A DNA stretch of 64,000 nt, from assembly GCA_002816715.1 (NCBI GenBank), contig MUCJ01000004.1, forward strand, positions 27,131 through 91,130, read 5' to 3'. Each line of letters begins with the position of its first letter. The first letter of the stretch is position 1. The DNA comes from SAR202 cluster bacterium Casp-Chloro-G3 (GTDB lineage: Bacteria; Chloroflexota; Dehalococcoidia; Lucifugimonadales; UBA3495). The notes under the pieces are model-generated. The model was not told the origin of the DNA and did not search any database. It worked only from the letters and a program-made list of their open reading frames with translations. Shown here piece after piece: positions 57,285 through 64,000 of this stretch. A program made the translations under genes and the position numbers.

Positions 57285-58497
57285 CCAGGCAGTCATCGAC
57301 CATATTACTCAACGCGGCGTCAAGGAGATAATCTCCCAGGACGAATTCGTCACTATGCTGAAGTCGGGCAAGCCGCTACGGCTGAAGATGGGCTTCGACC
57401 CCAGCCGTCCCGACATTCATTTGGGGCACGTGGTTGGCTTGCGCAAGCTGCGGCAGCTTCAGGAATTGGGGCATCAGGTCATCCTGATCGTCGGCGACTG
57501 GACTGCCCAGATTGGCGACCCCAGCGGCCGGTCGGCAACCCGGCCCATGCTGACCCACGAAGAAGTGGTATCCAACGCCGAGTCTTATATGCGTCAATTC
57601 TTCAAGGTGGTAGACCGGGAACGCACCAAGGTAGAGTGGCAGAGCCAATGGTTTGGGAAATTCAGCCTGGCCGACGTGCTCCGGTTGACCAGCAAATTCA
57701 CCTTGGCCCAGTTGTTGGAGCGAGACGACTTCGCCAAGCGGTTCAAAGAACACCATCCCATCGCCATCACGGAACTACTCTATCCGCTGCTCCAGGCTTA
57801 TGACTCGGTGGTTATCGAGTCCGATGTGGAGTTCGGCGGCAGCGACCAGATGTTCAACCTGCTGGTGGGCCGGGAATTACAGGGCATGATGGGTCAAAAG
57901 CCTCAGCAATGCTTCCTGATGCCGATCCTGGTGGGCACCGACGGGGTGCAGAAGATGAGCAAAAGCCTGGGTAACTACGTGGCGTTGGAGGAAGAACCCA
58001 ACGACATGTACGGCAAGCTGATGTCCCTGCCCGACGAACTGATCGTGCCCTACTTTGATTATCTGACCGACATGCCAGATGCCGAACTTGGCGAAGTTTC
58101 CCAAACCTTGCAGGCAGAATCGGTCAATCCTATGGAACTGAAAAAGCGTTTGGCCCGGGAAATCACCGCTACTTTTCATGACCAGCAAATGGCTAGCGAG
58201 GCCCAGGAGAATTTCGAGCGGGTGGTGCAGCGGCGCGACCTACCGCACGACATCCCAGAATTTCAACTGAGACAGTCCAGCGGCGAGGATGACCGTTCGC
58301 TGAGCCGGTTGTTGGTGTCAGCCGGTTTGGCCAGCAGCAACGGCGAGGCCAAGCGATTGATCAACCAAAAGGCAGTCCAGCTAATTCGGCATCCCGAAGA
58401 GGCGGCGACGCTGGACAGTGACTCGGCGGGCGCAGGGTTGCAACCAGGTGACGTTATCAAGGTTGGCCGTCGCCGGTTCGTCCGACTAACCGACTAG
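57262..58497 (+). CDS. tyrS: Tyrosyl-tRNA synthetase
   Basis: Class I aminoacyl-tRNA synthetase. The 411-residue protein has the HIGH-equivalent HLGH in FDPSRPDIHLGH (45-56), KMSKSLGNY (about 231-239) and an S4-like RNA-binding C-terminal domain (LLVSAGLASSNGEAKRLINQ, about 350-370). The ATG at 57262 overlaps ribF; the TTG at 57278 (out of frame) is not used. Confidence 0.96.
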   Translation: MKERRLLSQAVIDHITQRGVKEIISQDEFVTMLKSGKPLRLKMGFDPSRPDIHLGHVVGLRKLRQLQELGHQVILIVGDWTAQIGDPSGRSATRPMLTHEEVVSNAESYMRQFFKVVDRERTKVEWQSQWFGKFSLADVLRLTSKFTLAQLLERDDFAKRFKEHHPIAITELLYPLLQAYDSVVIESDVEFGGSDQMFNLLVGRELQGMMGQKPQQCFLMPILVGTDGVQKMSKSLGNYVALEEEPNDMYGKLMSLPDELIVPYFDYLTDMPDAELGEVSQTLQAESVNPMELKKRLAREITATFHDQQMASEAQENFERVVQRRDLPHDIPEFQLRQSSGEDDRSLSRLLVSAGLASSNGEAKRLINQKAVQLIRHPEEAATLDSDSAGAGLQPGDVIKVGRRRFVRLTD

Positions 58498-58518
58498 CTA
58501 CAGCTTTTTCGAGGCTTT

Positions 58519-60183
58519 TTGAACTCCCCTGAAGAAATCGAAAACATCCGGCAGGAAGCGGAGCGGTGGCGCGAGAAGGCCAATTCCGCGCCTCAGCGCA
58601 AGCCTGCCTACAAAACTCCCTCCCAGATTCCGGTACAGCCGCTCTACACTCCGGCAGATCTAGCTGATACCGACGACCTACGGGACATCGGATATCCGGG
58701 CGAGTACCCCTACCTGCGCGGCGTCCACCCCACCGGCTACCGGGGTCGGCTGTGGACCATGCGGATGTTCGCCGGTTACGGCCTTCCCGAAGAAACCAAC
58801 GCCCGCTTTAAGTTCCTGCTGGAAAACGGGCAGACTGGTCTGAGCGTCGCCTTTGACATGCCCACCCTCTACGGCTACGACACCGACGCTCCCGAGGCAG
58901 CCGGGGAGTTTGGCAAGTGCGGCGTGGCTATATCGTCGCTGGCCGACATGGAAACTCTGTTCGACGGCATCCCGCTGGGGCAGGTCACAACGTCGATGAC
59001 CATCAACAGCCCGGCGGCCATCATCTGGGCCATGTACATCGCCGTGGCCGAAAAGCAAGGTGTGCCCCTAAACCAGATGGGCGGCACTCTGCAAAACGAC
59101 ATCCTCAAGGAGTACCTGGCCCAAAACGAGTATATCTTTCCGCCGGAGCCGTCAATGCGGCTGGTGGTGGACACAGTGGAGTTCGCCACCCAGCACATGC
59201 CGCTATGGAATCCGATCAGCATCAGTGGCTATCACATCCGGGAGGCCGGATCGACGGCAGTGCAGGAACTGGCCTTCACCCTGGCCGATGGCTTCGAATA
59301 CGTCCGCCATTGCCAGGAAAGAGGTCTGTCGGTGGACGACTTCGCTCCTCGTCTGAGCTTCTTCTTCAACGTCGACAATAACTTCTTCGAGGAGATTGCC
59401 AAGTTCCGGTCGGCCCGCCGAGTTTGGGCCAGAGAAATGCGCGATACTTTCCACGCCACCAACCCGCGCTCCCAATGGCTGCGGTGCCACGCCCAGACCT
59501 CCGGCGCTGCCCTGACCGCTCAGCAGCCCGACAACAACGTGATGCGGGTGACCTTGCAGGCGATGGCCGCCGTACTGGGCGGTTGCCAATCGCTGCACAC
59601 CAACTCCAAGGACGAAGCCTGGGCTTTGCCCTCGGCAGAAGCGGCGTTGCAGGCCCTGCGCACGCAACAGATCATCGCCCATGAAACGGGAGTGGCCGAC
59701 ACGGTCGACCCGCTGGGCGGCAGCTATTACCTGGAAACCCTGACCAACCAGGTCGAATCTGGCGCTTACGACTATTTCCGTCGCATTGACGATATTGGCG
59801 GGGTGATCCCCGCATTGAAAAGCGGGTTCTTCCAGCGAGAGATCGCCGAAGCTGCCTACGTCTACCAGCAAGAGGAAGACCGGAAGGAGCGCATCACGGT
59901 GGGCGTTAACGAATATCGCACCACCGACGAAGTGACAATACCGCTGCTTCGGGTTGATGCTGAAGGCGAACGGCAGCACATTGATAAGCTCAATGCGCTG
60001 AGACGAACCCGCGACAACCGAACAGTGAGCGAAAAATTGCGCGCTCTGGAGCAGGCGGCCCGAGGGTCGGAAAACCTGATGCCGCCGCTGCTGGAGGCGG
60101 TCAAAGCCTACGCCACTCTGGGAGAAATGATGGGAGTGTTTCGGGAAGTCTTCGGGGAGTATCGACCGAGCTGGGGATTTTAG
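58519..60183 (+). CDS. Acyl-CoA mutase large subunit (methylmalonyl-CoA mutase family)
   Basis: A 554-residue TIM-barrel subunit of a B12-dependent acyl-CoA mutase. Family parts are [99 protein letters not shown] and [10 protein letters not shown]. No C-terminal B12-binding domain is present, so a separate small subunit is needed, and it is not adjacent. Substrate could be methylmalonyl-CoA or a related branched acyl-CoA. The start is TTG at 58519, 21 bases after tyrS. Confidence 0.9.
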   Translation: MNSPEEIENIRQEAERWREKANSAPQRKPAYKTPSQIPVQPLYTPADLADTDDLRDIGYPGEYPYLRGVHPTGYRGRLWTMRMFAGYGLPEETNARFKFLLENGQTGLSVAFDMPTLYGYDTDAPEAAGEFGKCGVAISSLADMETLFDGIPLGQVTTSMTINSPAAIIWAMYIAVAEKQGVPLNQMGGTLQNDILKEYLAQNEYIFPPEPSMRLVVDTVEFATQHMPLWNPISISGYHIREAGSTAVQELAFTLADGFEYVRHCQERGLSVDDFAPRLSFFFNVDNNFFEEIAKFRSARRVWAREMRDTFHATNPRSQWLRCHAQTSGAALTAQQPDNNVMRVTLQAMAAVLGGCQSLHTNSKDEAWALPSAEAALQALRTQQIIAHETGVADTVDPLGGSYYLETLTNQVESGAYDYFRRIDDIGGVIPALKSGFFQREIAEAAYVYQQEEDRKERITVGVNEYRTTDEVTIPLLRVDAEGERQHIDKLNALRRTRDNRTVSEKLRALEQAARGSENLMPPLLEAVKAYATLGEMMGVFREVFGEYRPSWGF

Positions 60184-60193
60184 AATCAACGTA

Positions 60194-60219
60194 AGGGGCC
60201 TCTAATAATCGAGGCCCCT
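60194..60219. terminator. Bidirectional intrinsic terminator-like hairpin
   Basis: AGGGGCCTC (60194-60202) pairs with GAGGCCCCT (60211-60219) across TAATAATC, between the convergent acyl-CoA mutase and EF-G-like genes. T-runs are weak. Confidence 0.7.
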
Positions 60220-60243
60220 CACGATGAACTCCTGCGGTGTTAG

Positions 60244-62292
60244 TTAGGCGACCTGCTGTTCTTTGGCTCGCTTCACATCTTGGATGACCTTCTGCTCAAT
60301 GTTCTGGGGCACCGGTTCATAATGGTCGAACTTGAACTCGTAACTGCCCCTACCCTGGGTCAACGACCGCAAGTCCTGCGAGTACCGCTGCACCTCGGAG
60401 TGAGGGACTTCGGCTTCAATCACCGTGTATCGGTCGTTGGGCGTCATTTCTAGAATACGACCCCTTTTGACGTTCAAGTCGCTCATCACTTCGCCGGTGT
60501 AGGCGTCGGGCACGTTTACCTTCAGCTTGACAATAGGCTCCAGCAAAATCGGGTTGGCCTCCAACAATCCCTTTCGCAGGGCCTGGGAACTGGCAATCTC
60601 AAAAGACATGCCTGAAGAATCGACGTCGTGGAAGCTGCCATCGTAAATAATGGCCTTCAGGTCTACCACCGGGAAACCTGCCACTACGCCTTCTTCCAAG
60701 GTCTTGACGATACCCTTTTCAACCGCCGGAATGTATTCCTTGGGCACCTTGCCGCCCACAATTTCTGAGCCAAACTCAAAGCCCTGATCCCGTTCCTTTG
60801 GCTCCAATCGGAGCACAACGTGGCCGTATTGGCCGTGGCCGCCGCTCTGTTTTTTGTGCCGGTATTCGGCCTTGGTGACCCGGGAGATACTCTCACGATA
60901 GGGAACTCTGGGCAGCCTGGTCTCCAACTCGGCGCCAAACTTGCGCTTGATCTTGTCGATGGCCACGTCAATTTGGGCCTCGCCAAAACCGGTGAGCACC
61001 ATTTCGCTGGTCTCAACCTGACGGGAAAGGCTCAAGCTGGGGTCTTCTTCGACGATCCGGCTCAGCGAGGTGGACATCTTATCCAGGTCGGCCTTGGTCG
61101 CCGGACTGACCGCAACGCTGTAAAAGCCAGCGGGGAAGTTGACCTTCTCGAAGGCAACCGGGTTGTCCCGGGCGCACAAGGTATCTCCGGTGACGGTCAA
61201 TGCCAGCTTACCAATTGCGCCAATATCGCCAGCGACGACTTCAGTGATATTCTCCTGGGATTTGCCTCGCGGCAGGTATAGTTGGCCGATTCGCTCAGAC
61301 TGCTTACGAGCGCTGTTCCAAATTTCGGAGTTGCTGCTGATGGTGCCTCGGAAGACCCGGAACAACGACAGCTTCCCGACAAAGGGGTCGGCGGTGGTCT
61401 TGAACACAAAAGCGGCCAGCGGGCCAGCCGGGTCAACCTCAAATTCAGTCGCGTTGCCGGAGGCATTTTTCATGGTGGGTTTCTTTACATCCAGCGGTGA
61501 AGGGAGGAATTCTTGCACCATCTCCAGAAATTCGTTTACGCCGATGTTTTGGGTGGCCGAGCTAGCCAGTATTGGCACCAAATCACCGCTGCAAATAGCT
61601 TTACGCGCCCCAGCGATGATTTCAGCGTCGGTCAGTTCTTCACCTTCCAGGTAACGTTCGGCCAGTTCGTCGTCTGATTCAGCGACCGCTTCAATCAACC
61701 GTTCACGGGCACTCTCAAACTGGTCGGCCACTTCGGCCGGTATGTCTGAGGGTGGGCGCACAATACTGACCACGCCTTTGAAGTCTTGAGCCTCGCCGAT
61801 GGGCAACTGGAAGGGAACACACTTATTCCCGAAAGTCCCCTGAATATCCGCCACGGTGCGGGAGAAATTGGCGTTCTCCCGGTCCATTTTATTGACCAGA
61901 AACATTCGAGGCAGTTCCCCATCCTCACATAGCTCCCAAGACCGCTCCGTGCCGACATCAACCCCGGAGGGTCCCGGCACCAGTATGGCCGCTCCTTCCA
62001 CCGCCCTCAACGCCGCGACCACTTCGCCAATGAAGTCATCGTAGCCTGGGGTGTCCAGAAAATTCACCTTGTACCGGTCGCCGGAGCAGGCGATCAACGT
62101 AGTCTGAACACTGCTGCGCCGTTTGATTTCTTCCGGCTCATAGTCGGAAACCGTGTTGCCGTCTTCGACACTTCCCAGCCGGTTAATCACCTGGGCGTTG
62201 AATAGAAGGGCTTCGCTCAGCGCAGTCTTACCTGCGCCGCTATGCGAGAGTAAAGCTACATTCCTCAAGTTGGTTACATCAATCTTGGGCAT
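60244..62292 (-). CDS. EF-G-like GTPase (EF-G2/FusA2 type)
   Basis: A 682-residue protein with all EF-G domains. The P-loop is SHSGAGKT (16-23), where normal EF-G has GHxDxGKT; switch II reads DTPGYDDF (80-87) with tyrosine at 84 in place of the histidine that helps GTP hydrolysis; NKMD is present in FLVNKMDRENANF. The later domains have YRESISRVTKAEYRHKKQSG and HGQYGHVVLRLEP, as in EF-G domain IV. These changes match the EF-G2/FusA2-like paralogs (for example in mycobacteria) rather than the main translocase. AAGGAGG precedes the ATG. A normal fusA is presumably elsewhere. Confidence 0.88.
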   Translation of the reverse strand: MPKIDVTNLRNVALLSHSGAGKTALSEALLFNAQVINRLGSVEDGNTVSDYEPEEIKRRSSVQTTLIACSGDRYKVNFLDTPGYDDFIGEVVAALRAVEGAAILVPGPSGVDVGTERSWELCEDGELPRMFLVNKMDRENANFSRTVADIQGTFGNKCVPFQLPIGEAQDFKGVVSIVRPPSDIPAEVADQFESARERLIEAVAESDDELAERYLEGEELTDAEIIAGARKAICSGDLVPILASSATQNIGVNEFLEMVQEFLPSPLDVKKPTMKNASGNATEFEVDPAGPLAAFVFKTTADPFVGKLSLFRVFRGTISSNSEIWNSARKQSERIGQLYLPRGKSQENITEVVAGDIGAIGKLALTVTGDTLCARDNPVAFEKVNFPAGFYSVAVSPATKADLDKMSTSLSRIVEEDPSLSLSRQVETSEMVLTGFGEAQIDVAIDKIKRKFGAELETRLPRVPYRESISRVTKAEYRHKKQSGGHGQYGHVVLRLEPKERDQGFEFGSEIVGGKVPKEYIPAVEKGIVKTLEEGVVAGFPVVDLKAIIYDGSFHDVDSSGMSFEIASSQALRKGLLEANPILLEPIVKLKVNVPDAYTGEVMSDLNVKRGRILEMTPNDRYTVIEAEVPHSEVQRYSQDLRSLTQGRGSYEFKFDHYEPVPQNIEQKVIQDVKRAKEQQVA

Positions 62293-62398
62293 TCGAACTC
62301 CTCCTTCCAGCTGACGTGATACTCAACGATGCTGTCTATCTGTTCGTCTGCCCTCCGAAGCTCTGATGACCAGACTCGCAGGTAGATATTAGTAGCCT

Positions 62399-62427
62399 AT
62401 TTTATCGACGTTGGCCAACAAGTGCAA
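62399..62427 (-). promoter_or_regulatory. Putative promoter of the EF-G-like gene
   Basis: On the minus strand TTGCAC (62427-62422) and TAAAAT (62404-62399) are spaced by 17 bases, about 105 bases ahead of the start codon. Confidence 0.55.
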
Positions 62428-62504
62428 CATAGTATCGATAGTTAGTCATAGTATTTCGATTAACATACTGAAACTGGTTGATCTTGTTGCCGATACGGCT
62501 TACC

Positions 62505-62524
62505 TGATCGAGTCTACTCGATCA
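62505..62524. promoter_or_regulatory. 20-base palindrome, candidate operator
   Basis: TGATCGAGTCTACTCGATCA has perfect nine-base arms around a CT centre and lies 40 bases upstream of the ridA -35 element and about 80 bases upstream of the divergent EF-G-like promoter. It resembles a dimeric repressor or activator site; the binding protein is unknown. Confidence 0.6.
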
Positions 62525-62563
62525 ACAATGATTAGCGCAGGAGCCAACAATTAAGAGACTAAT

Positions 62564-62591
62564 TTGACAGAAGGGGAGGTACAGATATAAT
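62564..62591 (+). promoter_or_regulatory. Consensus promoter ahead of ridA
   Basis: TTGACA (62564-62569) and TATAAT (62586-62591) are both perfect matches with a 16-base spacer. Transcription would start near 62598, about 90 bases before the ridA ATG. Confidence 0.75.
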
Positions 62592-62690
62592 TGGAAAACC
62601 AAACCCAAAGGTGAGGGTGAATAAAGCAACGTGCCCCACCGTACAATGGCGCAAATACATTACAGGAATTTATGAACAGGAATTAATGAA

Positions 62691-63077
62691 ATGCCACGAA
62701 AAGAAGTGATTAACTCGGCGAAACTGTCCCCAGGGCGCGCTCCACTCTCCCAGGCTACTCGATTCGGCAACCTGGTGTTTGTGCAGGGCTGCACCGGCCG
62801 TCACCCCACCAACGGCGAGGTAGGGAAAGACATCAAGGAGCAGACTCGGTTCACCCTGGACCGAATCAAAATCATTCTGGAAGAAGCTGGAACGTCCTTG
62901 GACAATGTGCTGACCAACACCTGTTATCTGGCCCGCAAAGAAGACCTGAGCGGGTTCAACGAGGTATATGCCGAGTACTTCCCCGCCGACCGTCCGTCAC
63001 GCACCGCGATCATCGTCGCGTTTGGCGCAGAAGATAACCTGGTGGAAGTAACTGCCACGGCTTGCGTCCCCGACTAA
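62691..63077 (+). CDS. RidA (YjgF/YER057c/UK114) family enamine/imine deaminase
   Basis: A 128-residue trimeric protein of the family that hydrolyses reactive enamines and imines from amino acid metabolism, though many members have other substrates. The conserved pattern includes GNLVFVQGCTGRHP, a middle helix (EQTRFTLDRIKIILEEAG) and the arginine motif ADRPSRTAIIVAF (about 102-114). The ATG follows AGGA at 62677. It is driven by a consensus promoter and followed after 38 bases by a small Lrp/AsnC-type domain gene. Confidence 0.92.
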   Translation: MPRKEVINSAKLSPGRAPLSQATRFGNLVFVQGCTGRHPTNGEVGKDIKEQTRFTLDRIKIILEEAGTSLDNVLTNTCYLARKEDLSGFNEVYAEYFPADRPSRTAIIVAFGAEDNLVEVTATACVPD

Positions 63078-63115
63078 CCGGCAAGGGACTATTCAGCCGA
63101 AGCAGGAGTCTGAAC

Positions 63116-63349
63116 ATGGCAGCTAGGGCGTACATATTAATCTAGGTTGAAGTCGGCCGGGCCAGTCAAGTGGTGGCGGCTCTGCGCTCCATTGAGGGCG
63201 TCAGATACGCCGACATCATTACCGGCATCCACGACTTGATTGCCTGCATCGAAGCCGACGACATGTCCGGGGTGGCCGAATTGGTTACCGGCCGGATTCA
63301 GGGACTTCGAGGCGTGCTGAAAACCATCACGTGCGTCACGGCGGGCTAA
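63116..63349 (+). pseudogene. Lrp/AsnC ligand-binding domain protein with in-frame amber codon
   Basis: Reading from ATG 63116, codon 10 is TAG (63143-63145); after it the frame continues for 67 codons to TAA at 63347-63349. The product reads MAARAYILI, stop, VEVGRASQVVAALRSIEGVR, DIITGIHDLIACIEADDMSG and ends VLKTITCVTAG. This is the single-domain Lrp/AsnC effector-binding (ferredoxin-like) fold, normally about 77 residues. The stop would be a one-base change from CAG (Gln) or GAG (Glu), which are usual at this position. It could be a real nonsense mutation, a sequencing error, readthrough, or a late start at GTG near 63170. Confidence 0.7.
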
Positions 63350-63373
63350 ACTCAGTTGATTGTGCGCTCAACT

Positions 63374-63685
63374 CTAAGCCAGCGTCTTGAATATCAGGTG
63401 GGAGCGGTTGTTGGTATGGGGTCGAATCAGGGTAGGCCAGTCGCCTTTTTCTGACTCAGCCTTCCAACCATCACTTTCCGGAATCTCCGGTGAATCTATC
63501 TCGTAGAGTGCGGCATAGCGGGCCACACCATCCACATTGGCCGATACCAGCTTGTAACGAGTGCAGCCATGCACTCCAGGGACTTTGCTGATGTTGGGCA
63601 CATGCTCGGTATCGTAAACCCGGTTAAATTCGTGCTCCATATTAGCCGGAATATCCATTTGTACCAGGTAGATGTAATCTGCCAT
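63374..63685 (-). CDS. Small protein of unknown function (dimeric alpha-beta barrel-like)
   Basis: A 103-residue protein. YIYLVQMDIPANMEHEFNRV followed by TEHVPNISKVPGVHGCTRYK resembles the dimeric alpha-beta barrel (EthD/DUF4286-like) pattern. No catalytic motif is recognised. The ATG at 63685 begins MADYIYLVQM. It is convergent with the broken Lrp/AsnC-type gene. Confidence 0.65.
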   Translation of the reverse strand: MADYIYLVQMDIPANMEHEFNRVYDTEHVPNISKVPGVHGCTRYKLVSANVDGVARYAALYEIDSPEIPESDGWKAESEKGDWPTLIRPHTNNRSHLIFKTLA

Positions 63686-64000
63686 ATTTCAGGCCTCCAA
63701 TGAGCTTGGCCGCAATTTTGAGCAGGCTGCTAAACCAAGGGATTTCTTGTATCTGGTCAGCTTGACCGCCAGCTATAGCTGGAGTAAGATTGTGTCCTCA
63801 GCGACCGGCTGTGGGCCGCTCCTTCAGCGACTCCTCTCTTCGGAGGCCGGCCGCTCCTTTTTGGCCTTTCTTAATGCCTTCTGGCTCGAGGCAAAAGCCT
63901 GGCCTTCGGCCTGCCTAAACCGATACCAAGGTGAAACCCGCAGAGTCTCTATAGGCTCAATGAACCAGTCTCAAAAGTCAAAATTGGTTTAGCCGCGTCC
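63686..64000. other. Gene-free end of window
   Basis: A GC-rich stretch with GGCCGCTCCTT twice (63814-63824 and 63849-63859) and several short GGCC-type inverted bits. An open frame of 81 codons at 63747-63992 has no family pattern and is not called. Confidence 0.5.

Noticed and set aside
59203..60189. Open frame of 328 codons on the minus strand
   Set aside because: Antisense of the acyl-CoA mutase gene; composition looks random.
63747..63992. Possible 81-codon gene at the window end
   Set aside because: No domain, no good ribosome site, and it lies in a stretch of short repeats.

Overview
The window reads as bacterial chromosome core with no insertion sequence, phage gene, CRISPR array, rRNA or tRNA that I could recognise. 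Gene content and order suggest a member of the Chloroflexota, most likely the Dehalococcoidia/SAR202 side: the block EF-Ts, UMP kinase, RRF, UppS, CdsA, Dxr, RseP, IspG, ProS; a NarI/heterodisulfide-reductase-like iron-sulfur protein; Rex beside an atp operon; and LLM flavin oxidoreductase, FAH-family and amidohydrolase genes of the kind expanded in SAR202 genomes. This assignment is inference from gene content, not a computed phylogeny. TTG and GTG starts are common, and genes often overlap by 1 to 4 bases.

Layout. 1-8741 (+): end of tsf, pyrH, frr, uppS, cdsA, dxr, rseP, ispG and proS (translation, isoprenoid and envelope synthesis). 8780-12047 (-): four small genes, namely an unknown protein, a DUF3467-like protein, a RuvC-fold protein and a zinc-ribbon protein, then an MFS transporter. 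The zinc-ribbon/RuvC-fold pair has a GAAC-N4-GTTC palindrome upstream, the core of a LexA/SOS box. 12148-17665 (+): pheS, pheT, moeA and a small unknown gene. 17698-22036 (-): infC-rpmI-rplT, in which infC appears to use an ATA start, then a PAC2-family protein, an amidohydrolase and an acidic unknown protein. 22193-26319 (+): ybeY, dnaX, ybaB, recR and recO. 26483-33787 (+): biotin carboxylase, biotin carrier protein, uvrA, an MBL hydrolase and an M16 peptidase. 33925-37963: FAH-family protein (-), LLM oxidoreductase (+), ABC exporter (-). 38192-42166 (+): membrane iron-sulfur oxidoreductase, 2-hydroxyacid dehydrogenase, alpha/beta hydrolase. 42168-43385: DUF503 (-) and rex (+), with a near-consensus Rex operator between them. 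43415-50455 (-): a complete F-type ATP synthase operon (atpZ-like, B, E, F, H, A, G, D, C). 50599-51153 (-): bifunctional-nuclease-family protein. 51695-54151 (+): Lon-like AAA protease. 54359-55974 (-): rsmD, coaD and a coiled-coil protein. 56346-60183 (+): ribF, tyrS and an acyl-CoA mutase large subunit. 60244-62292 (-): EF-G-like GTPase. 62505-63349 (+): RidA behind a consensus promoter and a 20-bp palindrome, then a small Lrp/AsnC-type domain gene interrupted by an amber codon. 63374-63685 (-): small unknown protein.

How the genes fit together. Translation (tsf, frr, proS, pheST, infC operon, tyrS, rsmD, ybeY), the MEP isoprenoid pathway (dxr, ispG) feeding UppS, recombination and repair (recR, recO, dnaX, uvrA and perhaps the SOS-linked pair), and energy metabolism (Rex, ATP synthase with a proton-type c subunit, membrane iron-sulfur oxidoreductase) dominate. 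The biotin carboxylase/carrier pair and the acyl-CoA mutase would fit a propionyl/methylmalonyl-CoA route, but the carboxyltransferase and B12-binding partners are not here.

No large, wholly new system is evident. The best leads are regulatory or structural: the ATA start of infC, the SOS-like box before an active-site-altered RuvC-fold protein, the palindrome plus perfect promoter at ridA, the amber codon in the Lrp/AsnC-type gene, and several repeat families in the gaps.
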